Assembly: GCA_027311185.1 (NCBI GenBank)
Contig: DAICZK010000023.1
Coordinates: 1 to 15,259, forward strand
Direction of reading: 5' to 3'
Length of the DNA: 15,259 nucleotides
Source: Sulfuriferula sp.
GTDB lineage: Bacteria; Pseudomonadota; Gammaproteobacteria; Burkholderiales; Sulfuriferulaceae
The translations under genes and the position numbers were made by a program. Under the pieces are notes generated by a model. The model ran no database searches. It was given only the letters and a program-made list of their open reading frames with translations, and had not been told where the DNA came from. Numbering within the stretch: the first letter of the stretch is position 1; the number at the start of each line of letters is the position of its first letter. Positions 7,523 to 15,259 of this stretch are shown here, one piece after another.

Positions 7523-7702
7523 ATGGCTGTTCAGCAGAATAAAAAATCCCCGTCCAAGCGCGGCATGCATCGCGCTCACGATTTTCTGACCAATCCTCCG
7601 CTGGCGATTGAGCCGACCACCGGCGAGGTGCATCTGCGTCATCATATCAGCCCTAACGGTTTTTATCGTGGTCGTAAGGTTGTTGCCACGAAAGGCGACT
7701 AA
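7523..7702 (+). CDS. rpmF: 50S ribosomal protein L32
   Basis: A 59-residue protein of the large ribosomal subunit. It begins [20 protein letters not shown], the L32 signature, and ends with the conserved [17 protein letters not shown]. No CxxC zinc pairs are present, so it is the zinc-independent type. The ribosome site TGGAG (7511-7515) is seven bases before the ATG. Length matches the family. The gene heads the fatty-acid cluster as in E. coli, but yceD is missing upstream, and an intrinsic terminator separates it from plsX. The candidate promoter is near 7377. Confidence 0.97.
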   Translation: MAVQQNKKSPSKRGMHRAHDFLTNPPLAIEPTTGEVHLRHHISPNGFYRGRKVVATKGD

Positions 7703-7730
7703 AACCGTGCAGTGTTTCGTGATCGAATAG

Positions 7731-7764
7731 GCCGCAAGAAGCATTTCTTGCGGCATTTTAATTT
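7731..7764 (+). terminator. Intrinsic terminator between rpmF and plsX
   Basis: GCCGCAAGAA (7731-7740) and TTCTTGCGGC (7745-7754) form a perfect 10-base-pair stem with a four-base loop GCAT, followed by ATTTTAATTT. This is a good Rho-independent structure 28 bases after the rpmF stop and 21 bases before plsX. It probably reduces transcription into the fab genes relative to L32. Confidence 0.85.
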
Positions 7765-7785
7765 TATCGTACACGAATTTCCAAG

Positions 7786-8808
7786 ATGACTGAAAATGTA
7801 ACGGTGGCAATCGACGCCATGGGCGGTGATTACGGCCCGGCAGTAACTGTGCCTGCGGCATTAAAGTGTCTCGCGCGCGATCCCGCGCTAGACATAGTAT
7901 TGGTGGGGCTAGGCGAGTCGATTGAGGCGCAGTTGCGCGTCCATCACGTCAAATCGCATCCGCGTCTGCGCATCGTGCACGCTACGGAAGTGGTCGGTAT
8001 GGACGAATCGCCCGCGTTTGCGATGCGCAACAAAAAAGACTCGTCGATGCGCGTCGCGATCAACCTGGTTAAAGCGGCTGAGGCGGGCGCGTGCATTTCG
8101 GCGGGCAATACCGGTGCGTTGATGGCGACGGCCCGATTCGTTCTCAAGATGCTGCCGGGTATCGAGCGTCCCGCCATCGCCAGCGAATTGCCGACTATAA
8201 AAGGCCGTACCGTCATGCTCGACCTGGGGGCGAATGTCGATTGCACGCCTGAGCATCTGCTGCAATTCGGGATCATGGGCGCGATTCTGGTTTCCGCGCT
8301 GGACGGGTGCGATGCGCCGAGCGTGGGTTTGCTCAATATTGGCGAAGAAGAAATCAAGGGCAACGAAATCGTCAAGCAGGCTGCCGATTTGCTGCGCCAG
8401 AGCGGGCTGAATTTTTATGGCAACATCGAAGGCGACGATATTTATAAAGGTACGACCGATGTCGTGGTTTGCGATGGCTTTGTCGGTAACGTGGCGCTCA
8501 AAACCTCCGAAGGCCTGGCAAAAATGGTATCGACCATGTTGCGCGAAGAATTCAATCGTAACTGGCTGACTAAACTTGCCGGTTTGATTGCGTTGCACGT
8601 ATTGCAGGCATTCAAGAAACGGGTTGATCCACGGCGTTACAACGGCGCGACCTTATTGGGCCTGCGCGGCGTGGTCATGAAAAGCCACGGCGGCGCGGAC
8701 CGGTTTTCATTCGAAAACGCCGTCGAGCGCGCTGTTCGTCAGGTGCGTAATCATGTGCAGCAGCGTATTGCCGAAAAAATGACCCACTCGCAAAAGGATG
8801 CTGCTTAA
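7786..8808 (+). CDS. plsX: Phosphate acyltransferase PlsX
   Basis: A 340-residue enzyme that converts acyl-ACP and phosphate to acyl-phosphate, the donor used by PlsY for the first acylation of glycerol-3-phosphate. Family blocks are [12 protein letters not shown] (7-18), [11 protein letters not shown] (104-114), MLDLGAN (144-150), [14 protein letters not shown] (180-193), VVCDGFVGN (227-235) and [13 protein letters not shown] (285-297). Length is typical. It is a soluble, membrane-associated protein. The ATG at 7786 fits the family N-terminus; only a weak ribosome site (CCAAG) is visible. The stop TAA is followed directly by the fabH ATG. It lies 21 bases after the terminator and no separate promoter is visible, so expression probably depends on read-through. 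Confidence 0.96.
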   Translation: MTENVTVAIDAMGGDYGPAVTVPAALKCLARDPALDIVLVGLGESIEAQLRVHHVKSHPRLRIVHATEVVGMDESPAFAMRNKKDSSMRVAINLVKAAEAGACISAGNTGALMATARFVLKMLPGIERPAIASELPTIKGRTVMLDLGANVDCTPEHLLQFGIMGAILVSALDGCDAPSVGLLNIGEEEIKGNEIVKQAADLLRQSGLNFYGNIEGDDIYKGTTDVVVCDGFVGNVALKTSEGLAKMVSTMLREEFNRNWLTKLAGLIALHVLQAFKKRVDPRRYNGATLLGLRGVVMKSHGGADRFSFENAVERAVRQVRNHVQQRIAEKMTHSQKDAA

Positions 8809-9768
8809 ATGTATTCTAGGATTCAAGGCACCGGCAGTTATCTGCCGGCCCGTATCATGACCAATCACGAGCTGGCCGAACGGGTCGACACCAGCCATGA
8901 ATGGATAGTCGAACGTACCGGGATACATCAGCGGCACATCGCCGCTGCACATGAAAACAGCAGCGATCTGGCTGCCGCCGCGGCGCGCCAGGCCCTCTCG
9001 GCGGCGGGCATCGAAGCGGGCGCCATTGACTTGATCGTTGTCGCCACGACGACGCCGGATCTGGTGTTCCCGAGTACTGCCTGTCTGCTGCAGGAAAAAT
9101 TGGGGATCGTCAACGGTTGCCCGGCATTCGACGTGCAGGCGGTATGCAGCGGGTTCGTCTACGCGCTATCGATTGCGGACAACTTTATACGCGCCGGCCA
9201 GTCCAAGTGTGCTCTGGTGGTCGGTGCGGAGACCTTGTCACGTATTACCGACTGGAGCGACCGCAGCAATTGCATCCTGTGGGGTGACGGCGCAGGCGCC
9301 GTGGTATTGACTGCAAGCGAGACCCCGGGCGTGATTTCCACGCATCTGCACGCCGACGGTCGTTATCGCGATCTGCTGCACGTTAATGGCGGCGTATCGG
9401 CCGGGGCCGATGGCGCCTACGCGATGAAAATGGAAGGCAGCGCCGTGTTCAAGATCGCTGTCAGGACGCTCGACGCGATAGTCGACGAAACGCTGGCGGC
9501 CAACCAGATGCAGAAATCCGATATTACCTGGCTGGTGCCGCATCAGGCCAATATTCGCATTATCCAGGCGACGGCGAAGAAATTGGGTATGAGCATGGAT
9601 AATGTCGTGGTGACGGTCGACACGCAGGCCAATACCTCGGCGGCGTCGATTCCGCTCGCACTCGACATGGCAGTACGCGATGGCCGCATCAAGACAGGAG
9701 ATGTGGTGTTGATGGAAGCTTTTGGCGGCGGATTTACCTGGGGATCGGTGTTGATAAAATGGATATGA
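8809..9768 (+). CDS. fabH: Beta-ketoacyl-ACP synthase III
   Basis: A 319-residue condensing enzyme that starts fatty-acid synthesis by joining acetyl-CoA to malonyl-ACP. The Cys-His-Asn triad is visible: C113 in [12 protein letters not shown]245 in VPHQANIRI and N275 in QANTSAAS. The N-terminus ([15 protein letters not shown]) matches E. coli FabH closely and the glycine-rich [11 protein letters not shown] is at the C-terminus. AAAGGA (8793-8798), inside the end of plsX, lies 10 bases before the ATG, which touches the plsX stop. The stop (9766-9768) overlaps possible fabD starts. All catalytic residues are intact. Confidence 0.97.
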   Translation: MYSRIQGTGSYLPARIMTNHELAERVDTSHEWIVERTGIHQRHIAAAHENSSDLAAAAARQALSAAGIEAGAIDLIVVATTTPDLVFPSTACLLQEKLGIVNGCPAFDVQAVCSGFVYALSIADNFIRAGQSKCALVVGAETLSRITDWSDRSNCILWGDGAGAVVLTASETPGVISTHLHADGRYRDLLHVNGGVSAGADGAYAMKMEGSAVFKIAVRTLDAIVDETLAANQMQKSDITWLVPHQANIRIIQATAKKLGMSMDNVVVTVDTQANTSAASIPLALDMAVRDGRIKTGDVVLMEAFGGGFTWGSVLIKWI

Positions 9769-10748
9769 AGGATATCGCTGGCGTGTCCAGGCAAAAATTC
9801 GCTTTTGTGTTTCCCGGTCAGGGGTCGCAATCGGTTGGGATGATGCAGTCGTTGGCGGGGCTTCGGGTGGTGCGCGAGACCTTTGCCGAGGCTTCCGCGG
9901 TAGTAAAGCAGGATATGTGGGCCTTGGTGGCTGACGGCCCGGTCGATGAACTGAATCTCACTGTCAATACGCAACCGTTGATGCTGGCGGCCGGGGTTGC
10001 GACTTATCGAGCGTGGCGCGCTTTGGGTGGCGCTGCGCCGGATGTCATGGCCGGTCATAGCTTGGGCGAATACAGTGCGCTGGTTGCCGCAGGTGCGCTC
10101 GATTTTGCCGATGCCTTGCCGCTGGTAAGATTGCGCGCCGAAGCCATGCAATCGGCGGTGGCCGACGGAGTGGGCGCGATGGCGGCGATTTTAGGGCTGG
10201 ACGACGACTCGGTGCGCGCAGTATGCGAGCAAGCCGCGCAGGGTGACGTTCTGGCAGCAGTCAATTTTAACGCTCCCGGTCAAGTCGTGATTGCCGGGCA
10301 GCAGGCGGCGGTCCAGCGCGGCATGGCGCTGGCCAAAGAGCGCGGCGCCAAGCGTGCGCTGTTGCTGCCGGTTTCGGTTCCGCCACACTGTGCGCTGATG
10401 CAGCCAGCTGCAGCGCGTCTGGCGCTCGCGCTGGCCAACACCGAGCTCCGGCCGCCCGCCATTCCGGTGCTGCATAACGCGGACGTGCAGGCTTATCGCG
10501 CGCCCGAGCAGATCCGAGATGCGCTGGTTCGCCAGTTGTATAGTCCGGTGCGCTGGGTAGAGACGGTGCACGCCATGGCGGCGGATGGCGCGTTCTGCAT
10601 GGCAGAATGCGGCCCGGGCAAGGTGCTGACGGGGCTGGGCAAACGGATAGACGAGCGTGTTTCGACATCGGCGCTGGTCAGTCCGGAGGCATTAGCCGAA
10701 TTTAAAATGCTGATCGATCGGGAGGATGCATGCCTCAACAAAAAATAG
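9759..10748 (+). CDS. fabD: Malonyl-CoA:ACP transacylase
   Basis: A 329-residue enzyme that transfers malonyl from CoA to ACP, feeding FabH and FabF. Motifs are [11 protein letters not shown] (18-28), the nucleophile S101 in [10 protein letters not shown]126 in [19 protein letters not shown] (169-180) and H210 in [12 protein letters not shown]. The start is ambiguous. ATG 9759 overlaps fabH by 10 bases and ATG 9765 by four (ATGA). GTG 9783 has AAGGA ten bases before it and would give [14 protein letters not shown], closer to E. coli FabD in N-terminal length. The 3' end overlaps fabG by 19 bases, so translation is probably coupled along this stretch. Confidence 0.95.
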   Translation: MDMKDIAGVSRQKFAFVFPGQGSQSVGMMQSLAGLRVVRETFAEASAVVKQDMWALVADGPVDELNLTVNTQPLMLAAGVATYRAWRALGGAAPDVMAGHSLGEYSALVAAGALDFADALPLVRLRAEAMQSAVADGVGAMAAILGLDDDSVRAVCEQAAQGDVLAAVNFNAPGQVVIAGQQAAVQRGMALAKERGAKRALLLPVSVPPHCALMQPAAARLALALANTELRPPAIPVLHNADVQAYRAPEQIRDALVRQLYSPVRWVETVHAMAADGAFCMAECGPGKVLTGLGKRIDERVSTSALVSPEALAEFKMLIDREDACLNKK

Positions 10749-11470
10749 CCCTGGTGACAGGAGCGAGTCGCGGTTTGGGTCTGGCTAGTGCGTTGGCCTT
10801 GGGACGGCTGGGTGCAACGGTAATCGGCACCGCCACCAGCGTGGGTGGCGCAGCGGGGATCGCCGAACAGTTGCAACAGGCAGGAGTCGCCGGCACCGGC
10901 TTGACGATGGATGTCACCAGCCCGGACAGCGTAGCGGCCGCGATTGCGACCATACAAAAGGATTACGGCGAAATCGCCATTCTGGTCAACAACGCGGGCG
11001 TGACCAAAGACGATCTGCTGATGCGCATGAAAGACGCAGACTGGGACGAGGTCATCGATACCGATCTGACCTCGGTGTTTCGTTTATCGCGAGCGGTATT
11101 GCGCAGCATGATGAAAGCGCGCTATGGTCGTATCATTAATATCAGTTCCGTCGTCGGCGTAATGGGCAATGCCGGGCAGACAAATTACGCCGCCGCCAAA
11201 GCGGGGATGATAGGGTTCTCTAAATCTTTAGCGCGGGAAGTCGGAAGCCGCAATATTACTGTAAACTGTGTCGCGCCCGGATTCATCGATACCGACATGA
11301 CCAGGGCGCTACCGGAGGCCGCCCGCGCGGCGTTGCTGGAGCATGTTCCGCTGGGGCGGCTGGGGCAAGTCGACGATATTGCCCATGCGGTCAGTTTCCT
11401 GGCGTCGAGCCAGGCGGGTTACATAACGGGCGCGACACTGCACGTTAACGGCGGCATGCATATGGAATGA
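10730..11470 (+). CDS. fabG: 3-oxoacyl-ACP reductase, with Asp at the tetrad Asn position
   Basis: A 246-residue short-chain dehydrogenase that reduces 3-ketoacyl-ACP with NADPH. The Rossmann motif is TGASRGLGLA (10-19), NNAG is at 87-90, and the catalytic S140, Y153 and K157 are present in NISSVVGVMGNAGQTNYAAAKAG order. The C-terminus GRLGQVDDIAHAVSFLAS and ITGATLHVNGGMHME is typical. Against E. coli (ETNLSSVF), the tetrad Asn is Asp here (DTDLTSVF, D112, codon GAT). The ribosome site GGAGG (10721-10725) is four bases before the ATG, inside fabD. Sequence and position leave little doubt about identity; only the effect of D112 is open. Confidence 0.96.
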   Translation: MPQQKIALVTGASRGLGLASALALGRLGATVIGTATSVGGAAGIAEQLQQAGVAGTGLTMDVTSPDSVAAAIATIQKDYGEIAILVNNAGVTKDDLLMRMKDADWDEVIDTDLTSVFRLSRAVLRSMMKARYGRIINISSVVGVMGNAGQTNYAAAKAGMIGFSKSLAREVGSRNITVNCVAPGFIDTDMTRALPEAARAALLEHVPLGRLGQVDDIAHAVSFLASSQAGYITGATLHVNGGMHME

Positions 11471-11483
11471 TACGGACGCGTTA

Positions 11484-11503
11484 GCCGCTGCATTTGCAGT
11501 GGC
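11484..11503 (+). other. Hairpin after fabG
   Basis: GCCGCTGC (11484-11491), loop ATTT, GCAGTGGC (11496-11503) form an 8-pair stem including one G-U pair, 14 bases after the fabG stop. The bases that follow (GACGATTATTATG) are not a T-run, so it is at best a weak terminator. An mRNA-stabilising or processing role for the fabG 3' end is possible. Confidence 0.4.
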
Positions 11504-11523
11504 GACGATTATTATGCCCTTAA

Positions 11524-11552
11524 TGGTGTTGTTCGGCTAATTTTGCTAGAAT
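11524..11552 (+). promoter_or_regulatory. Candidate acpP promoter
   Basis: An extended -10 TGCTAGAAT (11544-11552) lies 34 bases before acpP. TGGTGT (11524-11529) is a poor -35 with a 17-base spacer. In E. coli acpP also has its own promoter, which supplies the high ACP level; a similar arrangement is likely here. Confidence 0.5.
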
Positions 11553-11586
11553 GACTGGGCTTTTTTAAATTTTTTGGAGTAGGTAA

Positions 11587-11826
11587 ATGGACAATATCGA
11601 GCAACGTGTCAAAAAAATCGTCGCGGAACAATTGGGCGTCAATGAGACTGAAGTAAAAACCGAGTCTTCTTTCGCTGGCGATTTGGGTGCGGATTCGTTG
11701 GATACGGTGGAGCTGGTGATGGCTCTGGAGGAAGAGTTTGAGTGCGAAATACCGGACGATGAAGCCGAAAAAATCACCACGGTCCAGCAAGCGATCGATT
11801 ACGTTAATGGTCATTTAAATAAATAA
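11587..11826 (+). CDS. acpP: Acyl carrier protein
   Basis: A 79-residue acidic carrier that holds growing acyl chains on a 4'-phosphopantetheine arm. The arm attaches to S37 in the conserved [18 protein letters not shown]. The N-terminus ([18 protein letters not shown]) and length are typical. The ribosome site GGAG (11576-11579) is seven bases before the ATG, after a T-rich leader. A candidate extended -10 promoter precedes it, and fabF starts 23 bases after the stop. High expression is expected from the family's role and the separate promoter. Confidence 0.98.
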   Translation: MDNIEQRVKKIVAEQLGVNETEVKTESSFAGDLGADSLDTVELVMALEEEFECEIPDDEAEKITTVQQAIDYVNGHLNK

Positions 11827-11849
11827 TTTTTTGTTTTTTCGGAGTTGTC

Positions 11850-13088
11850 TTGTCCAAACGCAGAGTTGTTGTTACCGGTTTAGGCATTGTCTCTCCGGTC
11901 GGTATTGGTATCCAGTCGAGTTGGCAAAATATTCAGGCTGGCATATCTGGGATTACCAGAATTACCCGCTTCGACTCCAGCCCTTTTACATCGCAAATAG
12001 CCGGTGAAGTAAAAGCATTTGATGTGAGTCAGTATCTTAATCCCAAAGATGCCCGGCGCATGGATTTGTTTATCCAATTCGGGATGGCGGCGGGGATAGA
12101 GGCGATGCGGGATTCCGGTCTGATCGTCACCGAGGCCAATGCTGAGCAGATCGGGGTCAGCATCGGTTCGGGCATCGGCGGTTTGCCGCTGATTGAGGCG
12201 ACGCATGGCACCTACCTCGAAAGCGGGCCGCGCAAAATCTCGCCCTTTTTTATCCCCGCGTCGATTATTAATATGATTTCGGGCAATCTGTCGATCATGT
12301 TCGGGCTCAAAGGCCCCAATCTGGCGATGGTGACCGCTTGCGCGACGGCTACGCATGCCATAGGCGACTCCGCGCGCATGATCGAATATGGCGATGTCGA
12401 CGTGATGGTAGCGGGCGGAGCAGAGTCAGCTTTGTGCCCGCTGGGGATAGGCGGGTTTGCGGCTGCCAGGGCGCTTTCCACGCGCAATGACGACCCGGCC
12501 GGCTCCAGCCGCCCGTGGGACAAAGGCCGTGACGGATTCGTTCTGGGTGAAGGCGCAGGCGTGGTCGTGCTTGAAGAATACGAGCATGCCCGCGCTCGCG
12601 GCGCACGTATTTATGCCGAGCTGGCCGGGTTCGGCATGACCGGCGACGCGTACCATATGACAGCGCCCGTCGAGAGCGGGGAAGGGGCCGCACGCTGCAT
12701 GCGCAACGCGATGCGCAACGCGGGCGTCAACCCCGACCAGGTGGACTACATCAATGCACACGGCACTTCCACGCCGCTGGGTGACCTGGCCGAAACCGCC
12801 GCGATCAAGCTTGCCCTCGGCGACCACGCCTATAAGACTGCGATCAGTTCCACCAAATCCATGACCGGCCATCTGCTTGGGGCGGCGGGCGGGGTTGAAG
12901 CGGTATTTACTGCGCTCAGCATTTATCACCAGGTTGCACCGCCTACCATCAACATGGTCGACCGGGATGAAGCCTGCGATCTGGATTACGTGCCCAATGT
13001 AGGACGGGAGATGAAAATCGATGTGGCATTATCCAATTCCTTCGGTTTCGGCGGCACCAACGGCACGCTGGTATTTCGCAAAGTCTGA
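11850..13088 (+). CDS. fabF: Beta-ketoacyl-ACP synthase II
   Basis: A 412-residue elongating condensing enzyme that joins acyl-ACP and malonyl-ACP. The Cys-His-His triad is visible: C164 in VTACATATHAIGD, H304 in NAHGTSTPLGD and H341 in KSMTGHLLGAAGG (with K336). The C-terminus SNSFGFGGTNGTLVFRK is typical. The start is TTG at 11850 (TTG TCC AAA CGC), chosen because GGAG (11841-11844) sits five bases before it and the protein then begins MSKRRVVVTGLGIVSPVG as in the family; no ATG is available nearby. A 12-base in-frame tandem repeat (12699-12722) encodes MRNAMRNA but does not change length against E. coli. It follows acpP by 23 bases and precedes pabB by 36. Confidence 0.97.
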   Translation: MSKRRVVVTGLGIVSPVGIGIQSSWQNIQAGISGITRITRFDSSPFTSQIAGEVKAFDVSQYLNPKDARRMDLFIQFGMAAGIEAMRDSGLIVTEANAEQIGVSIGSGIGGLPLIEATHGTYLESGPRKISPFFIPASIINMISGNLSIMFGLKGPNLAMVTACATATHAIGDSARMIEYGDVDVMVAGGAESALCPLGIGGFAAARALSTRNDDPAGSSRPWDKGRDGFVLGEGAGVVVLEEYEHARARGARIYAELAGFGMTGDAYHMTAPVESGEGAARCMRNAMRNAGVNPDQVDYINAHGTSTPLGDLAETAAIKLALGDHAYKTAISSTKSMTGHLLGAAGGVEAVFTALSIYHQVAPPTINMVDRDEACDLDYVPNVGREMKIDVALSNSFGFGGTNGTLVFRKV

Positions 13089-13124
13089 TTTTCTTTGCCG
13101 ACGTGATGAGCGGGAAATCCCCAC

Positions 13125-14435
13125 GTGCCCGCCATTCGCCTAGTCGCAGCGCCTGATTTACTCGACCTGCACGCACTCAACCCCGCGCGTTTTCCGGTTT
13201 TGCTGGAAACCGCCGCGGGCGCGGGCTGGGACATCCTGTTCGCTTACCCGACCGAGGTGCGTCGCTATGCGGCGAATCAGCAAAGCGTTTTTCTCGAACA
13301 GTTTGCGCTGGCATCGCAGCGCACGCCGGTTGATTCCGTTACAGACAGCGCGCATCTGCCGTTTCGCGGGGGCTGGTTCGTTTATCTCGGCTATGAGCTG
13401 CTGCATGGGATGGAGCCCAGCGTTGCGGCGCGCGAGGCGCATGCTGCGGATTTCCCGGTTGCCAGTTATATGCGGATTCCTGCCGCAGTGATGGTCGACC
13501 GAGCGACGAATTGCGCGTGGCTGTTCGCCGAATCCGCCGATTTGCTCGGGCAGTTGCAGACCGAAATCGCGCGATCTGAGGCGGGCATATTGCCGGAATT
13601 AAAATTGCTTGATCTGGTCGAAGAACCAGATGCCGAGTTTCTTGCGGGCGTCGCGCGCATACAGCGTTATATCGCGGCGGGCGATGTATTTCAGGTCAAT
13701 CTGTCGCGGCGCTGGCGCGCCCGCATCAAGCATCCTCATAGCGCGCCGGCGTTGTACCGGGCCTTGCGGCGTGCTAATCCAGCACCTTTCGGCGGTATTG
13801 CCGATTTGGGCGCGGGTCATGCTATCGTCAGTTCATCGCCCGAACGGCTGGCTAAAGTACAGACGGGAAAGATTTTTACCCGCCCCATTGCCGGCACGCA
13901 TCCGCGCGACCCCGATCCCGCCCGCGACGCGCGGATCCGCGCCGATTTGATTGCGCACCCCAAGGAACGGGCTGAACACATTATGCTGGTGGATCTGGAG
14001 CGCAATGATCTGGGGCGGGTCTGTGTGGCGGGCAGCGTGCGAGTTGAGGAACTGATGGCGGTGGCAAGCTATCAGCACGTTCACCACCTGGAATCGACGG
14101 TAACCGGGCAATTGCGTGCCGAGGTAACGCCTCTGGAGGCGATACGCGCTCTGTTTCCGGGTGGCACGATTACCGGTTGCCCCAAGGTCAGGACGATGCA
14201 GATCATACGCGAACTGGAGTCCACGGCGCGCGGCGCGTATACGGGCAGCATGGGCTACATTAATCTGGATGGCGACATGGATCTGAATATTCTGATCCGC
14301 ACCATGACACTGGCAGGGCGGAATCTGGTTTTTTCGGCGGGAGCGGGCATCGTAGCCGATTCCGACCCGCAACGCGAACTCTGCGAAACCCGCGCCAAGG
14401 CCAAAGGCTTGCTGCGCGCCCTGGGAGTCGTGTGA
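13125..14435 (+). CDS. pabB: Aminodeoxychorismate synthase component I
   Basis: A 436-residue chorismate-using enzyme that forms 4-amino-4-deoxychorismate, with ammonia from a PabA partner not seen here, for folate synthesis. The C-terminal catalytic domain shows IQRYIAAGDVFQVNLSRR, SSSPERLAKV, RPIAGTHPRD, LVDLERNDLGRV, HHLESTVTGQL, GGTITGCPKVRTMQII and AYTGSMGYI. The motif is PIAGT rather than the PIKGT of E. coli PabB, whose Lys forms an enzyme intermediate; a PIAGT subgroup of PabB exists. Anthranilate synthase TrpE is the alternative, but the pabC overlap and the HLEST motif favour PabB. It starts at GTG 13125 with GGGA nine bases before; no closer start is available. Confidence 0.9.
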   Translation: MPAIRLVAAPDLLDLHALNPARFPVLLETAAGAGWDILFAYPTEVRRYAANQQSVFLEQFALASQRTPVDSVTDSAHLPFRGGWFVYLGYELLHGMEPSVAAREAHAADFPVASYMRIPAAVMVDRATNCAWLFAESADLLGQLQTEIARSEAGILPELKLLDLVEEPDAEFLAGVARIQRYIAAGDVFQVNLSRRWRARIKHPHSAPALYRALRRANPAPFGGIADLGAGHAIVSSSPERLAKVQTGKIFTRPIAGTHPRDPDPARDARIRADLIAHPKERAEHIMLVDLERNDLGRVCVAGSVRVEELMAVASYQHVHHLESTVTGQLRAEVTPLEAIRALFPGGTITGCPKVRTMQIIRELESTARGAYTGSMGYINLDGDMDLNILIRTMTLAGRNLVFSAGAGIVADSDPQRELCETRAKAKGLLRALGVV

Positions 14436-15247
14436 TGATGCTGGTGAACGGATCGGCGCAAGCGTTGCTATCGCCGGCAGACCGGGGCCTGAGTTACGGC
14501 GACGGGGTGTTCCGCACCATGCTGATGCGCGATGCGCGGGTGCGTAACTGGGGGCGTCAATATCAGAAACTGGCGGCGGATTGCGCGCGTCTGGGTATGG
14601 ACTGTCCGGCGTCGAGCCTGTTCGAGCAAGATCTGGCGCAAGTTTCGGCGTTTCTGGCCACTGGAGTGGTCAAGATTATTGTGACCCGCGGCACTGGCGA
14701 CCGCGGTTATGCGCCGACCACGGGCGCATCGCCAAGCCGGATTGTGGTGACTTCCGCGCTGCCTTCGTATCCGCCCCAGTATGCGTCCGCTGGGATAGTC
14801 GCGCGCTGGTGCGAATTGCGGCTGGCGCGGCAGGCGCGTCTGGCCGGGGTGAAACATCTCAATCGCCTCGAACAGGTCATGGCGCGCAGCGAATGGCGCG
14901 ATCCCGACATTGCGGAAGGGCTGTTGCAGGATGAAGCCGGACATGTCATTAGCGGCACCATGAGCAACCTGTTCGCGATTCGCGAGCGGCAGTTATGCAC
15001 GCCCGATTTGACTTATTGCGGCGTTGCCGGAGTGACGCGCGATCGCGTAATGAATTTTGCCGGCAAACTGGGTTTGCAACTGGCGGTGGCGCCGTTGAGT
15101 CAGGAGGATGTGTTGGGGGCAGACGAATTGCTGTTATGCAATAGCGTGATCGGGGTGTGGCAGGTACGGGAATTGGCTGAAAAGCGCTGGCAAAGCGGGC
15201 GTTTTGCTCCGCAGCTGCGTGCATTGCTGGAGACTGACGATGATTAA
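14435..15247 (+). CDS. pabC: Aminodeoxychorismate lyase
   Basis: A 270-residue PLP enzyme of fold type IV that splits aminodeoxychorismate into p-aminobenzoate and pyruvate, the next step after PabB. The PLP lysine is K140 in GVKHLNRLEQVMAR, as in E. coli PabC. Other signs are DRGLSYGDGVFRT (16-28), RGTGDRGYAP (85-94), ISGTMSNLFAI (172-182) and GVAGVTRDRV. The ATG at 14435 is chosen because it overlaps the pabB stop as TGATG, has GGGAG seven bases before it, and aligns with the E. coli N-terminus. GTG 14432 and ATG 14438 are alternatives. Branched-chain aminotransferases share the fold, but context settles the identity. Its end overlaps the next gene by eight bases. Confidence 0.94.
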   Translation: MMLVNGSAQALLSPADRGLSYGDGVFRTMLMRDARVRNWGRQYQKLAADCARLGMDCPASSLFEQDLAQVSAFLATGVVKIIVTRGTGDRGYAPTTGASPSRIVVTSALPSYPPQYASAGIVARWCELRLARQARLAGVKHLNRLEQVMARSEWRDPDIAEGLLQDEAGHVISGTMSNLFAIRERQLCTPDLTYCGVAGVTRDRVMNFAGKLGLQLAVAPLSQEDVLGADELLLCNSVIGVWQVRELAEKRWQSGRFAPQLRALLETDDD

Positions 15248-15259
15248 ACGCGCGATGCT
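15240..15259 (+). CDS. Start of next gene, probably mltG (endolytic transglycosylase)
   Basis: ATG at 15240 opens a frame beginning MIKRAM that runs off the window and overlaps the pabC end by eight bases. In many proteobacteria pabC is followed by mltG (yceG), then tmk and holB, and a basic start before a membrane anchor would fit. Only six codons are visible, so the identity is inferred from gene order alone. Confidence 0.45.

Noticed and set aside
7909..8598. Long minus-strand open frame opposite plsX
   Set aside because: Fully antisense to PlsX, with no domain or start signal.
12699..12722. 12-base in-frame tandem repeat in fabF as a recent insertion
   Set aside because: FabF keeps the same length here as the E. 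coli protein, so it is chance codon similarity rather than a duplication.
1..15259. CRISPR arrays, tRNA or rRNA genes, insertion sequences
   Set aside because: No repeat-spacer pattern, no tRNA-like cloverleaf with CCA end, and no transposase or terminal inverted repeats were seen.

Overview
The window looks like a chromosomal core segment of a Gram-negative proteobacterium. The order rpmF-plsX-fabH-fabD-fabG-acpP-fabF-pabB-pabC-(mltG) is the classical proteobacterial fatty-acid cluster. The L32 N-terminus ([13 protein letters not shown]) and the pabB-pabC tail suggest Betaproteobacteria, perhaps the Nitrosomonadales, with a gammaproteobacterium as the alternative. This placement rests on recalled family resemblance, not on a search.

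Left end (1-1029, plus strand): the tail of an unrecognised gene, then a compact toxin-antitoxin pair. The antitoxin fuses a Phd/YefM-type N-terminus to a UPF0175 domain. The toxin is a DUF3368 PIN-fold putative RNase. The two genes overlap by four bases (GTGA).

Minus-strand block (1145-7157), read right to left: two-subunit pyruvate carboxylase (pycA, pycB); the Maf-type nucleotide pyrophosphatase yceF, five bases after pycB; then, after a 187-base gap with its own candidate promoter, a multi-spanning membrane protein and an ABC ATPase separated by 10 bases. The block is convergent with the toxin gene and divergent from the fatty-acid cluster.

Divergent control region (7158-7522): 365 bases without a convincing gene. 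It has an extended -10 promoter facing pycA, a perfect TATAAT facing rpmF, and hairpins in the presumed rpmF leader. The yceD gene that usually precedes rpmF is not here.

Plus-strand cluster (7523-15259): rpmF, which is followed by an intrinsic terminator; plsX, fabH, fabD and fabG, abutting or overlapping; acpP behind its own candidate promoter; fabF with a rare TTG start; pabB and pabC of p-aminobenzoate (folate) synthesis; and the first bases of a gene probably equal to mltG. PlsX makes acyl-phosphate for phospholipid synthesis. FabD loads malonyl groups onto ACP, FabH starts chains, FabG reduces and FabF elongates. The adjacent pyruvate carboxylase replenishes oxaloacetate from pyruvate.

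Most of the window is conventional. The points most worth checking are the fused antitoxin, the Asn-to-Asp change in the FabG catalytic tetrad, the relocated or lost yceD, the terminator between rpmF and plsX, and the alternative hairpins upstream of rpmF. No convincing new system was found.
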